Assembly (NCBI GenBank): GCA_021464415.1
Contig: CM038469.1
Span: 1,838,501-1,902,500, forward strand
Length of the DNA stretch: 64,000 nt
From: Lonicera japonica
Lineage: Eukaryota; Streptophyta; Magnoliopsida; Dipsacales; Caprifoliaceae
Direction of reading: 5' to 3'
In this document: piece after piece, positions 11,060 to 23,425 of the stretch
How the letters are laid out: the number at the start of each line of letters is the position of its first letter
How positions within the stretch are numbered: position 1 is the stretch's first letter
Made by a program: the position numbers and the translations under genes
The notes under the pieces: generated by a model
Database searches by the model: none
Told to the model about the DNA's origin: nothing
The model's input: only the letters and a program-made list of their open reading frames with translations

Positions 11060-12303
11060 CAGTGACGGAGCCAGAAATTTAAATATAGACGGGCTAGTAG
11101 TAAAGCTCTTTGTTCTTAAGTTACAATTTTTCAGTATATTTATTTGAAGAGTATGAAATTGCAATTAGTTTTAGCTATAAATTACGTTAAAGTTCATATG
11201 TGTTATAAATATTATGAACAATAACTCTTAATCTATGACCAAGCACACAAGAAAAATAACCATTTTATTTATTTCTTAATTAAAATTATGTAAGTTATTA
11301 TTTAAGAAACAAAAAATAATTTTGCCTTAGCGCACCCATAAATTAGTGACCAAAGCAATACAAGTTTTAAAGACTGCGTTTTTTATTTTAATCTTACTAT
11401 CTGCCTTCAAACCCAATTAAGATAATACCTTTTCTTCTTTTGAAACATCTTAAACATTATATATTATGTCTCGTGATAATAAAATATCTTAGGTGCAACT
11501 AAATTGAAAAAATAAAGTTGGCACCTCACCATGGTTTAATACTTGAGAACCAAATTTCCTTCGATTTAATCTTTTTTAAAAATGAGAATAATAACATATC
11601 TTAATTTGAGAATGATCTTAATTGAAAAGTACAAAGAATTTTAAATAAAGAAATATATTACAACCCATATTCCTGCCAATCTGATTTGAGTGAGACTGAT
11701 GTAGTAATCGAAATATATATTATAGTAAATATGTAGGTGAAACATATAATTATATAAAGAAATAGTTTGAGAGTTTCAAAAAGAAAAAAAGTCAAAGATT
11801 AAGGGCTTGTTTGGTAGCTCTCTTTTTTTTTTTTTCTAGATAAGTTTTTAAAAATGTGGTGTTTGGTTGAATGTTTTGAGTTAAAGTTGGTTTTTTGAAA
11901 AGTGAATTTGGTTTTGTTTGATTTTTTTTCAAACAAAGAAAAAAATGCATAAAAAATTTCAAAAAATAGTCACAATGGATCTTATTTTATAGATCTCGAT
12001 GAGTAGGTTTCAAATATATATTTTTTATTATTTTTGAATTTTTGGATTTAAAGTTATGGCGTTTTAAAAGTTTTTTTAGAGAGAGAAAGTAAAGTTAAAG
12101 TTTTTTTGGGAAGTGTAAAAGTAGAGATGTTTGTGAGTTGAGTTTTTAAAATTTGTAGAAAAAAAAAATAAAAAGAGAGCTACCAAACAGGGGCTAAGTG
12201 TTGGACAATAAAATGGAACTAAAATTAAGCATACTAGTGGTAATATAACTCAAAATTTGACCTGGGCTATAGCATGCTTAGCCCTCTGCAAGCCCCGCCA
12301 GTG
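11060..12303. mobile_element. hAT-like non-autonomous element with a nested MITE
   Basis: The left end CAGTGACGGAGCCAG and right end CCCCGCCAGTG are imperfect terminal inverted repeats. The flanks are GTTATAAA (11052-11059) and GTTATAGA (12304-12311), an 8-bp duplication with one change. There is no transposase frame. A separate 392-bp MITE is inserted inside. Confidence 0.7.
11803..12194. mobile_element. PIF/Harbinger-like MITE nested in the hAT-like element
   Basis: The ends GGGCTTGTTTGGTAGCTCTC and, reversed, GCCCCTGTTTGGTAGCTCTC are near-perfect inverted repeats. The 3-bp duplication TAA sits at 11800-11802 and 12195-12197. The G-rich TGTTTGG end and TAA site fit Tourist-type elements. 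Non-coding. Confidence 0.8.
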
Positions 12304-12311
12304 GTTATAGA

Positions 12312-13760
12312 ATTATAATATTATTATTTGGATTTTATGTAATTTTCATTTGAAATTTTATTAGAATTCCAAATGAATTTGCTTAGTTATTTTTTAAAAT
12401 TATGACGGTGGTTGCTAGAATTTCTATAATAAAGGGTGATTAACATTGGGCAATCGAAACCTTTTCATTATAGATATATAATATGAAATTTAGAATTGAA
12501 AAACTCTATTTTCCATATGAATTCAATTATTTACGGTTTACTTCAATTGAGAGAAGAATGATTGCATTTCACTTGTTTCGATATTTTTATGAGAGAGTGT
12601 GAAGAGGAAACAGGAGGGAATAGGAGAGAATACTAATCCCCTTATTCTTTATTTTGTTTTCTTCTAATATTGAGACGATGGGAAGGAAAATGAAAAGATT
12701 TTAATGAATTATTTTTGTTATTTCATATATAACTTTAATTTGTTAATAATATATTAAATCTCATTCTTTCCTTTCTTTTTATCTTACTATCCAAACAAGA
12801 TTTATTTGTATTATGTTCTTTTCCAACCTTAACTATTTAAATAACAATATAATTAAACTCATTTTTTTTTATTTTATTTCATTCCCCCCCCCCCCTTCTA
12901 ATTAACTATTTCTTTTCAATTTGTGCCCTTTAAGCCAAAGAGACGGAGTTGATGATTTTGGAATTATATCAAAATTCTAAAATCATACCCCAATTCTTTG
13001 CCAAACACACCCTAAGTATTTTGTCAAGTTTAAAAATAGTGTAAATTTTTTTTGAGTTACTCCCTATTTATAATGCAAGATTAGAGTTATCCATTGTCTT
13101 CATATTTCTTTAACTTATCCTCTTGGGTTTTAAGATATGTCTAAGAGCCTCCAAATTTTATACAAGTTGACCATATTATATACCATCATCATCAACCTCC
13201 AACCCTTTTCCTTCCTTACACATGAATCATAATTTCCCTATTAAATTGAACATAAACCTAAACCTAAATCCAAATAGAAAACACTATTAATTTAAAACAC
13301 ATTCTAAATTCTTGATAAACAAACTTGAAACTCGGATGGGTATTCTTGAAAATCACAAGAGAATAACACAATCTCCAATGGCATATAAATCAAGAGGAAT
13401 CCGATGGGCCATCACTCCAGCGTACCGTTCATGGTCGAGGGAGACTTTGTCAACTTGCCGGAATCTCGGGTCATTGGCTGACTGGTCCTCCCGTGACTTC
13501 CCTTGCTTAAATTTTTTTCTTCGATCTAAAGCAAATTCGAAACCCACCCGAAATGGAGGTTAAATCTAAATAGAAAAAATGAGAGATCTAGATTTAGATG
13601 TAAAGAATAAGATTTGAATTTATATGTGTTTAGGCCCGGTAAAGTTGGACATGACACAATAACGTGCATAATTTGGCACAAAATTATAAATTAATGAGTG
13701 AACCCTTAAGTTCATGTTTACTAGTTAAACTTGTTAAGAGTTGTTAGACCCGCAAGCAAG
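12312..13760. other. Intergenic, no gene recognised
   Basis: AT-rich sequence with a poly-C run near 12884-12896, rare in such DNA, and short telomere-box-like AAACCTAAACCTAAAT near 13253. A small minus-strand frame at 13353-13547 has a protein-like composition but no recognisable family. Confidence 0.5.
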
Positions 13761-14602
13761 CAGGGGCGAAGGTACGTAGGGGCAGGGGGGCACCTGCCCC
13801 TCCTTGGTTTGGGCCACTTTAAAATTTTTTTTTTTTTTTTAGGGACATAGATGCACAAAAATTAACTTGAAAGGGCATAATTGTAAGGTGCTAAAACTTT
13901 AAGAACCATTTGTAAGTAACAAACTTAAAAAGAAACCCTAACTTTACGATATCTCTCCTCTCACCCTCTGCCCCGCAGCTGCTGCTACTTGACTGCTTCA
14001 GTGCTTCTTTCTTTTTCTTTTTTTTTACCACCATTACTACACCATTTCTAGTTTTCTACACCATTTATTAACACCACTTCTTCACCACCGGTCCACCACT
14101 GAGCTACCATCACGCATTCACGTCTCCACTGAGCCCTTGCCCCTGACGACTTCTGCCATTTCATTTTCATAGGTATATTTTCGGATGTATTTTTAAAAAT
14201 TAGAGATTGTATTATTTCTTGAATACTTGTAGAATATTATTTGTGTTTCTTTATTAATTGTAATATTGTATAATATTAAGTATATATCTTGAAGACTTGA
14301 ACTATTTATTAATTATTTAATATTTTGTTATTTAGTTTTGAATTTATAATTGTTGAATATTTGAATATTAGTCTAGTTATATTATTTTTTTAATTATTGA
14401 ATATTTAGTGTATATCTTTAACTATTTATTAATTATTGTAATTTTTATAATTATTCGCATTTGTTATTTGAATTGTATGAACTATTATTATTAATACTAT
14501 TATGTTTGCGTTCAAATTGTATGACTTTAAATATGATTTAGTGTGTGTTGATTTAAGACTAAATTTCGCCCCCCGTTGACATAATTCCTGGCTTCGCCAC
14601 TG
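13761..14602. mobile_element. hAT-like non-autonomous element
   Basis: Ends CAGGGGCGAAGG and GGCTTCGCCACTG are inverted repeats of the CAGNGGCGAAG type. CCCGCAAG occurs at 13749-13756 and 14603-14610; on the left an extra CAAG (13757-13760) separates it from the element, perhaps by slippage. The interior includes a C+T-rich stretch (about 13965-14160) and AT-rich sequence. No transposase. Confidence 0.65.
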
Positions 14603-15123
14603 CCCGCAAGGACCTATTAAGAACATGTTTGAAGAATAATAATGTTGTTTTCGGGTTAATCATGTTAGGTTATCGGGTTTATCCAAACTAAAACGTTAAC
14701 TTAATTAATGTGTGAAACGGGTAGTGTCGTGTTATCCGATAAGGTAACGAGTCATCTGTGTATGATTTTTTCTATAACGAATCGTGTATGTGTTTAATAG
14801 TATTTCACTTGAACCAGATAAAATTCAACATAAAATAGACTCAACAGAACCCGTTGTCAAGTCACTTCAGATTATATGAGTGATTAAAGGAGTGCTTGGA
14901 TCTAGTCATCGGGACTTCGTCTTCACCTAAGGTAAAAATATTTAAAATTTGCTTGAAGGCATCCATGGTTGCCAAGCGTTTCCTCTTGTATCCAAAACTC
15001 CCCTTTGACAGAGTCATTTTCTTTCCTTTATGATTAATTTGTCAATTATATTGCAAATGTGCGTTTTAATCTACATGGGTTTGACATTGATGCAATTTAT
15101 AGAAGTTGATTGATTTCATTAAT

Positions 15124-15991
15124 TAGGGGTGATTTCGGTTTCGATTAATTAAGGTAGAAATTAAGGTACCCCGAACTCAAACTAAATGTAAAAATTCTGT
15201 TTCAGTTTCGGTTCGGTTTCTAAATCTTCAAAACTCAAACTCGAACCAAACTTTTCAATTCCGTTTCTGTTCCGTTTTATTCGGTTTTGACATTTTTTTT
15301 CCTTTTTTTAAATCAATTTAACATAACAATATAATACTGATAATAACGTAAAACTTGTTCATATTCAAATTAAAATCAAGATTTTTTAGAAACAAGGAGC
15401 AAATATATAGATACTATGTTTTTTATTTAATTACTATTTTCTTTGTACATTTACAAGAATAAAACACATTTAACAAAATGATGAATTATCTTGCCATCAT
15501 GTATGTGATAAAAAAATATTAGTATTGCGTAATTAATTCAATAATAAGGGTACGCATTAATGATTTTAATTACTATTTTATTTCTACATTTACAAGAATA
15601 AAATACATTCAATAAAATGATGAATTATGTGATAAAAAAATCTTAGCATTGTGTACTTAATCAATAATAAGGGTACAAGTTAATGATTTTTTTTAAGATT
15701 ATCACAATATGCAATTAATAAAGAACATATTCTTACAAAATGCCATCTTTTTTGTATTATAGTATAATTAACGTGTGGCCTTAGAGTATATATTAATATT
15801 TTTTTTCTTATACATAATTCGGTTCGGTTCGGTTTAGTTCGGTTTTTGACTAGCTTGTCCCAAACCCAAACCAAACTTTTCGGTTTCGGTTCGGTTTTCT
15901 CGTTTTCAGTTTCAATTTTTTTTTAGGTTTGAGATTTTACGGATCGATTTAGTCCGTTCGGTCGGTTTTCGGATTGACCTTAACACCCCTA
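15124..15991. mobile_element. hAT-like element, family 1 copy 1
   Basis: Starts TAGGGGTG and ends CACCCCTA, with CGGTTTCGGTT-type subterminal repeats at both ends. It is closely similar over its length to the element at 21541-22276, which supports it as a mobile family. A clean target duplication was not found here. Non-coding. Confidence 0.7.
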
Positions 15992-17937
15992 AATTCCATA
16001 GTTGAATTTTAAAGAGAGAAAACATAGGGTTTGGGATTTTCAAGATATAGATGAGAGTTGAAGAAGAGGACAATATAGTCATGTACACAAAAAAGTTGAT
16101 GGAGTTAACTATCAGGTAGATTTCAAGAAGTTAAAGGATTAATAAAATATAAAATATGTCTAATTTGGGATTAAAAATAAGGAGTAACTCAAAAATAAAA
16201 TCCGAAAATATACAAAAGATATTGTAATATAATGCACAAAATAGTTAAGAAAAATGGGGAATGGGCCACAAGTTGAAGTAATGATTACAATTCAACTGCT
16301 TCTTTAGTAAAGCTGAAACAAAAACTAACCAAGGTAATTTAATGATTGCATGATAAGTAATTATGCACTTACCTATAAATTTTACTATTACAAAATATAA
16401 CAAAAGTAGTATCATTTGTAAGTAAGAAAATTTTTTTTTCCCTTGGATGAATATTATAGCAGTACAATGATGGTGTTTGTTTCGATTGTTGAATGTGCAT
16501 GTAATGTTTCAAATGAATCACTTAATTATCAATTTCTGGTAAATTCAACCATTACATAAGATAAATACACCATTTTTCCCTTTTCCTGTATACTAATGGA
16601 ATTGACAGACATGGGTTTGAACTTCTTGGACAATATGCATTACGATTCTTGAATTGGTAATATTTGCACGGGCTAGAGATGACTAGAAAGGCAACGGAGC
16701 TGCTAGGAAAGTAGGAACACCACCACCACAACCGCAAAAAAATGACTGTACATCTAAACCATCTAATAATTTTCCAAACTCCTCAGGGGTAGGTAACTAC
16801 CTTAATGGTTCTGTTTGGACAGTGGAAAGGAAAATAAAAATACGAATACAAGTTTACCAGGAATGATAAATAATAGTCGTCTGTGTTGTGAGTTGTTCTG
16901 CTGTTTCTAAAGCGTGCTTGTGCCCGAGGAGTTGATATTATATATATATATATATAGTTGAAGATGAGGAGTTGATATTCAACTTGATCAGGTGGCAGCT
17001 AGTTTTATTTTCCCTTTTATTTTTATCATATAAATTACGCATTTTTGTTCTTCATTTTGTAGCCTTCTTTTTATTCCATCACATTCCGGACCCACACACA
17101 TATATATAACTGAGTTAAATGGGAATAGAACAAAAGATGTCCAGATTTCCAATTTATCATCCGTTCTATGATTCTTCCACATCACTGTAGTTCATTTGCA
17201 ATGTTTCAAATTCCATAATGCTATAAGAACATCACAGATCAATTAAACTAACGTTAGTGTGAAACTAGATCTCCCTCCTTCCAAAACTAACGAACAAAGT
17301 GTCCATGCTTGACTTTCAGAGATAATCAATGGTTAAGATCCAAACTTGTTTGCTGTCTAAGATATGGGTACCTTGATTGAGTACTAAAAAAAGGGCATTG
17401 GGCAGTTAATTTGAGACGTCCAAAAAGAATATTGAACTCATAATTTGGGACCAAGGGAGTATACATAATCTAATAAAATGAAAAAAAATTAAGGGTGCGT
17501 TCATACTTTTTCAGAAGTAAGCCTCCTGCTTCCTTGGGAATGAAAATCAAGAAAAGGCCTCATGGCCATGCAGCAACTTCGCCTTGTTCAGTGTTGTCTT
17601 TTGAACTTTTGATAGACAAAATCCCTTTCATTTTAGGCCAAAATTGTAATAGGTTGCCTAACAAACGTGAACACAGACTACTACTCCAACATTCTTGTAG
17701 TTTGTAAGGCACACCAATGGTTCTTTCATTAATTATACTAAAATCATCATTGAAAAAGGCTAGGCAGAAGAAAAAAATTCCTCCCATTTAATGTATTTCA
17801 TAAGTAATACTACAAAGCATCCATATAATAACAGAAGATATCAAGACTTGAATAAGCTAAACCATGACACAGATATACCTCAAATCCAAACCGAAAGTGC
17901 TAGTACAAACAAAATTAAGCAAGTGCATAAATTAATG
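15992..17937. other. Intergenic downstream of the early nodulin-like gene
   Basis: No recognised gene. The TA repeat at 16938-16956 is a microsatellite. The stretch 17500-17790 is less AT-rich than its surroundings and may be an old gene or UTR fragment, but I could not assign it. Confidence 0.45.
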
Positions 17938-18865
17938 CTAAACATAGAGGATATAGGAAGCGAGAAACAACTCAACAAACTGAACATAACTGACTAATTT
18001 CAAGGCCCCGAAAGATAAAGTTGCAGCTCCGGAACCAGAAGAAGAGGAAGTGTGGCCACCTGATGATCCACTGCTGCTGGACTGAGAGTCCTGTTCAAGT
18101 GACAGCACTTTCACGATCATTCTCTGTCCTTTCTCGCAGTGTCCCGATGCTCCACTAATGAAGTAGAAAAGACCTGACCGGTCAAGCTTTATGATTGAGT
18201 TTCCTGTGTTAGAGAACAAGTATGGGTGTGTTGAATTGCATTTCTTGTATTCTGTTTCATTCACCTCCATCACTGAATCTTTCTTGTACTTGAAACCTAT
18301 ATCAATCATGGCAAAAAAGATTACTCGAAGAAGACTCATCTATTATCTGCTTCCATATTTGTAGGCGGCTTTACTTTTAAAGAGTAAGACTACACTTACT
18401 GGGTAGTTTCATCGCATATTCCTGTGGTAAACATTTTTCATTCCAAAATCTGACGTTTTCTTGTTTTGATTTATGTACTGCATTGTAGTCATTACGGCAA
18501 ACACTTTGGCAGATCTTTTTTTCTCTAAAATATGTCAGTCATTCAACATCTTTCTTCATGCATAAAAGTGCAAAGCACCCGCAATTTTGTTTTCTAAAAG
18601 ACTTGAAAATTAATTGGCTTTAAAAGCAAGAATCTATTATATGTGTATATAACTTACGGATGGTGTCGCCAACTTTGAACCTCTGCTCGGAGGCCCAGTC
18701 ATTGTAGATTTTGGTGTCGTTAGCAGGGGGAACGACCCAGCCGTTGTTGTCCCCAACTTCGAATTCAAAGGAAGAGACTTGCTGCATTAGTTGAAGAGCA
18801 GAGATGATGGTTATCAATAATAGCACAATTTTGGTGATTCTATTATAGTGAGAAGCCATTGACAT
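17938..18865 (-). CDS. Early nodulin-like protein (plastocyanin-like domain, GPI tail)
   Basis: Phytocyanin-related protein of the plasma membrane/cell wall surface. Exons are 18865-18658 and 18296-17938, joined at Arg70 with GT and AG borders (intron 361 bp); the product is 188 aa. Residues 1-32 form a signal peptide, 33-134 the plastocyanin-like domain, 138-158 a Ser/Gly-rich linker, and 162-188 a hydrophobic tail fitting GPI anchoring. Cys89 and Cys123 can form the conserved disulfide. The copper-site positions are not kept: the first His region reads KKDSVMEVNE and the Cys ligand position in FYFISGASGHC is Ser. This is the early nodulin-like pattern, which does not bind copper. Roles in cell-wall or receptor-complex assembly are known for relatives; the function of this one is inferred. 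A start two codons later (18859) is possible. Confidence 0.92.
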
Positions 18866-18987
18866 TTTTTTATCAGGTCTGTTCTCCGAGTGGAAAAATC
18901 TGGGAATTGAGAGTGAATGACGGAGGAAAAGTGGTGTTTACTTGAAAAAAGTAGTTTTGGGTTTGGCTTTGTAAAGGAAACGAAATG

Positions 18988-18994
18988 ATTTATA
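18988..18994 (-). promoter_or_regulatory. Putative TATA box of the early nodulin-like gene
   Basis: TATAAAT on the minus strand, about 125 bp upstream of the ATG at 18865. A good consensus match at a plausible distance. Confidence 0.5.
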
Positions 18995-19589
18995 TTGAGA
19001 TGCAGGAATTGGCAGTTAGTTAATCCATAGAAATAGAGAGAGAAGTGGAGAATGGAGGTAGTGGGCGCTAACTGAGTAACCGTCAACTGAGTGGGCCTCC
19101 AAATATCACTCGTTTTCAACTAGGATATCATCTATAATGGGCTGCCAATTCTAAAAATAAAATCTTTTAATACAAAGTGATTCATTACGCAACCTTTTTC
19201 TTATACAAATAACGTTTTTATACAAATTATAAATCACAAGAACGATATAAATCACAAGAACGGCACAATAAAAGTGAATATACAACCACCATAATAAAAG
19301 TGAACCAAGAAAGAGTTCAACAACTCCGTACATTTGACTCGAACTAAAAAACTTCCCTATTATAAGGACAGGAAATATATCAACAAATTACAAAGCCATT
19401 GGTTATCAATTCTAAATCTAATTTTATCCCATTAATTAATGTCAAATATTGAACGTTTATTAGGGAAATTTGTTGGCTGATTCTTGTCTTTGAAATTTTT
19501 TATCTTGCGATCCACAACATTTTTTTAAAAAAACTTGCGGTTCCTGTTAGCTTTTAGGTTATCGAATTGTCTATCGCAAGGACTCACAT

Positions 19590-19715
19590 CCGTAGATACT
19601 ATAGTTGAGTAACCTAAGAAATACTGATTACCATAGTTGGGTAACCGACGGTAACCAAAAAAAATACCAATTACCTTAGTTGGGTAATTAGAGAATACCG
19701 ATTATCGTAGTTAGG
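19590..19715. repeat. Degenerate short tandem repeats
   Basis: Four units built on ATACYGATTACCATAGTTGG followed by GTAAY, spaced about 25-45 bp apart. Units are diverged; no coding or regulatory meaning is evident. Confidence 0.6.
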
Positions 19716-20317
19716 ACTGTACTTGAGCAATTAGTTACCGTAGACAACAAGGACCATAGGCTAAAAATCAGGGATTGTAAGTTATTATAAAAAATATTGT
19801 GAAACGCAAATTAAAAAGTTCCAAAAATAAGTGTTTGCCCTAATTTTTTTAGTTTATCAACTTCTGATTTAGCTCATCTATATTACAACAAAGCTACCAA
19901 GCTTTAATTTAAAAAATATTTTAACATAGCAACGAAATTCGAATTATTATCTTGCCAAAGATAGTACCATAATCTTAATTGTTTTTCTTTTATTAATCGC
20001 TAGTTTTAAAGTTTCTTTAAAATTAACTAAATAATTAAGCACATGCAATATATGTGCATACAAATATTTAAATTTAAATAAAAAATATTTAATAATAAAA
20101 AAGTAGTACAATGGTCAACTGTTTTCATTACTAACCAAATGCGCATGAGTTCAAGCTCTATCAATCATTTTCTTATTTAGCACGAGTAAAATAAGAAATT
20201 AAAATAGGAAATCTGAAAATTGGTATCATACCCTAAAATGTAGGGAGGGAGGTTCTTTTTCTCATGGAAAACTGACCATACCTCTATTTCTCACGAATAA
20301 TGGTGATAGCTTTAAAA

Positions 20318-20510
20318 TATGTTACCAGAAAAAATTGAAGTTCATTTCATTTAAGTTTTTCTTTTGATCGGAATGGATAGAGTACTGACACAACAAAGAC
20401 TTTGATGCTATCATTTTATTTAAATTTTTCGGTTGATCAGAATATGTTTCTAGAAAAAATAGTAAAGTTCATTTTATTTAAGTTTTTTTCTTTGATCGGA
20501 ATTAATAGTG
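20318..20510. repeat. Duplication with about 124-bp period
   Basis: A segment running from CCAGAAAAAATTGAAGTTCATT to TTTGATCGGAAT near 20322-20372 recurs near 20446-20503. A partial third copy (ATTTTATTTAAATTTTTCGG) lies between them. Confidence 0.65.
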
Positions 20511-20883
20511 ACTAAACAAAAGATTCAATACTATATTTATGTGAATCGAACACATGACATTCTTATTATCAAGACAAAAACAAAAATGCCAATCAAAATA
20601 CATAATTGCTGATGTAATATTGTAGGTTTAAAGTGCTACAGGAGTAACATTTCCCTCAGAAGAATAATACTTGAATTCAACGGAAGATAGCGGTAGGTCT
20701 TTTCTTAGTTACGTTTAAAATAGAAAAGAAAGAGGTGGTAAAATATGTTCGGAAGTTGTTTGCAATTGCTTAATGTAAAAATAAAATTAAAAAAAAAAGA
20801 GAAGAAGAAGAAGAAAAGCAATGATTTTTCAACACTTAAAATAGATCAAATTAGTGTCACACAAATAAATTGATTTCGATTAT

Positions 20884-21178
20884 TTTTTTCCCGAGTAAAT
20901 TGTAAAAATGGTCATTAAATTATTAGTCAGTTACCCACTAAACTTTAATTTATTTTAATTTACTCACTAAACATTTTAGCTGTTTCAATTGGCCACTCCG
21001 TCCACTTTCTTCCATATTTGTGATGTTAGTTGGGGTATTTTCGTCATTTTAGTTGTAAAACTCTTCCATCATTTCAATTTATCCACTAAATCTTTTAGTT
21101 GTTTCTATTAGCTCACTAAAATATTGATTTTGTACAAAATTTTCTTTGAATTCTTTTTTTATAGTATAATACTTTTCT
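20884..21178 (+). repeat. Dispersed repeat family E, copy 1
   Basis: Runs from CGAGTAAATTGTAAAAATGG to a GAATTC/T-rich end. It matches the reverse complement of 25124-25390 with moderate divergence, including CCACTAAACTTTAAT-like and GTACAAAATTTTCT segments. Non-coding and probably an unclassified transposon relic. Confidence 0.75.
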
Positions 21179-21540
21179 TTATAGTAAAACACATGTGCGA
21201 AAAAGAAAAGTTGCATTAATTTTTTGGATTACAACTTTTCTGATTTTGTGCAAAGTTTGCTTTGCAATCCCTATTTTGTAACATATTCTTCTTATTTGTA
21301 TTTGTTTCAGTAATGATTCATTTATTGAGTTTATTATGTATATTTTTGTATTCATATTTCTTTGAGAGCTCATTTTATTTACAATAAATCAACAAATTTT
21401 GTTTATTATAATTTCTTTTAAAACTACAACTATAATTAATGTATTTAAATACATTGTGGAACCCATTATCACAATTTAGCTTCTATAAATAGAGTGACTG
21501 AGAATTCCATTATCATAATTGTATTAAGTCATCTGACCAG

Positions 21541-22276
21541 TATGGGTGTTTTCGGTTTCGGTTGGGGTAGAAAGTAAGGTACCCTAAACCCAAACCAAAT
21601 ATAAAAATTTGATTTTGGTTCGGTTTCGGTTTTGGTTTCTAAATCTTCGAAACCCAAACTCGAACCAAACTTTTCGGTTCGGTTTTGGTTTGGTTTTATT
21701 CGGTTTTGACATTTTTTTTAAATCAATTTAACATAAAAATTTAATACTAATAGTAATGTAAACATGATTCATATTCAAATTAAAGTCATGATTTTTTAGA
21801 AACAATGGAGCAACATATAAATACTATATTTTCTATTTAATTACAATTTTATTTGTACATTTATAAGAATGAAACATACTAAATAAAATGATGAATTATC
21901 TTTCTATCATCTATGTGATAAAAAAATCTTAGCATTGTGTATTTAATTAAATAATAAAGGCACGTGTTAATGACTATTTTTTTTAAGATTATCATAATAT
22001 GCAATTAATAAGAAATAGATTCTTATAAAATGTCATCTTTTTTGTATTATAGTATAATTAATGTGTGCCCTTAGAGTATATATTAACATTTTGTTTTCTT
22101 ATACAAAATTCGGTTCGATTTTAGATTAACTTGCCCCAAACCTGAACCAAACTTTTCAGTTTCTATTTTATTTTCTTGTTTTTGGTTTCGGTTTTTTTTC
22201 GATTCGGAGTTTTGCGAATCGGTCCGGATCGGTTATGTTAGTTCGGTTAGTTTTCGGATTGACTTTAACACCCCTA
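21541..22276. mobile_element. hAT-like element, family 1 copy 2
   Basis: Same family and orientation as 15124-15991. It starts TATGGGTG, ends CACCCCTA and has CGGTTTCGGTT-type subterminal repeats. The flanks CTGACCAG (21533-21540) and CTAACTAG (22277-22284) fit an 8-bp duplication with two transitions. Non-coding. Confidence 0.75.
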
Positions 22277-22874
22277 CTAACTAGAGTTTCAAAAAGATTG
22301 AGCATGTGTTAAATTGTGTTTTTTATAAGTATATCCCATTTTTCTTTTTCGTATATATGTTATATAGGCGATTTAGTTACTTTCAATTGTTAATTTTATC
22401 TATATTTATACATTTTGGATTATTGAAGACACACGTATCCAAATTTCTTTGGCGAAGACTAGCATAATTGAGATAAAATATATCAAGAAATTCTTAATTT
22501 TAAACTTTAAACTCAATTCACTGTTATATCCACATTAACATTTATTTTAAAAAGAAAACTCTTATATATATATATATATATACACACACTATGGTATGTC
22601 TGTGTCCGAAAACACGAAATAGCAAATAAAATAAAACAAAAATCTATAAATAAAGTAAACTTTTAAATTTCTCTAAAATAATTGTGATTTTTGAATTATA
22701 AAAATTAATAGTCAAATCAATTAGTAAATAGTGAATTCTTAATTTATATTATAGATAGAGTCCTTCATATATTGAATTTGTTTAAATTAATGATTTTTTG
22801 TGGGCCCTGCCACTAACTCTTCACTCCAACACAAAGCATCATTTCACCAAAAAAAAAAGCCACAAATATAAATA

Positions 22875-22877
<3 letters not shown>

Positions 22878-22912
<35 letters not shown>
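22878..22912. repeat. CT microsatellite
   Basis: About 15-17 CT units in the left arm of the foldback element; the right arm has only a short GA run at the matching place, so the left copy expanded. Confidence 0.9.
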
Positions 22913-22913
<1 letters not shown>

Positions 22914-22942
22914 AAGCATACCTACGTCACTTCTATCTCTTA

Positions 22943-23425
22943 GACCATCTTTAGTGAGTAGTGTAAAAGTGTGTATTTGACCTATCAATTAAACAAGAAT
23001 TACACCGGATAGAAGGTAAATTAAGCTCCCACGATTTATCTTGTGTCGGGGCATTAAATTTATGCTTCCCACGATTTATCTTGTATCGTGGCAGGCAAGC
23101 TTTTTTTTTTTTTTCTTTCATTTGGTTGAAATGGTGCATGCATGTGTCATGGCACCTGATGCTTTCTCTTCTTCCAAATCTTCCAACATTGAACGACATA
23201 TCATATGTCGTGGCACTTAAAAATCGTCTCCCACGACATATGATATGTCGTGGCAGGTGATATATTGTCTCCCGATACATCATGTGTCGGGCGAGGTAAA
23301 ATTTTGTCGGCCTGAGTATTTAGCTTCGGTTTACCTTTTTTCCCATTTTTTTACACTTTTAACTTACGCGATGGGCTTGTGAAATAGGGAAATTTGGCCT
23401 TTTAGCTTATGGAGTGGAGATGGTC
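22943..23425. mobile_element. PIF/Harbinger-like MITE nested in the foldback left arm
   Basis: Inverted ends GACCATCTTTAGTG and, reversed, GACCATCTCCACTCC, with TTA duplicated at 22940-22942 and 23426-23428. Removing the element and one TTA gives TCTCTTAGAAG, which is what the intact right arm shows. The interior has a series of short hairpins (23027-23290). Confidence 0.9.

Larger units (their letters stand above)
18995..20883. other. Intergenic with two small repeat clusters
   Basis: Contains degenerate repeats around TACCATAGTTGGGTAA (19590-19710) and a 124-bp-period duplication (20318-20510), both listed separately. Otherwise AT-rich and non-coding. Confidence 0.5.

Noticed and set aside
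13250..13275. Interstitial telomere-like AAACCTAAACC sequence
   Set aside because: Only two imperfect units, closer to a telo-box by chance than to a telomere remnant.
13312..13563. Complementary frames on both strands with protein-like composition
   Set aside because: Neither shows a recognisable domain or a partner exon; likely chance or an old gene fragment.
17495..17787. Possible coding remnant downstream of the early nodulin-like gene
   Set aside because: Open frames on both strands are short and unassignable.
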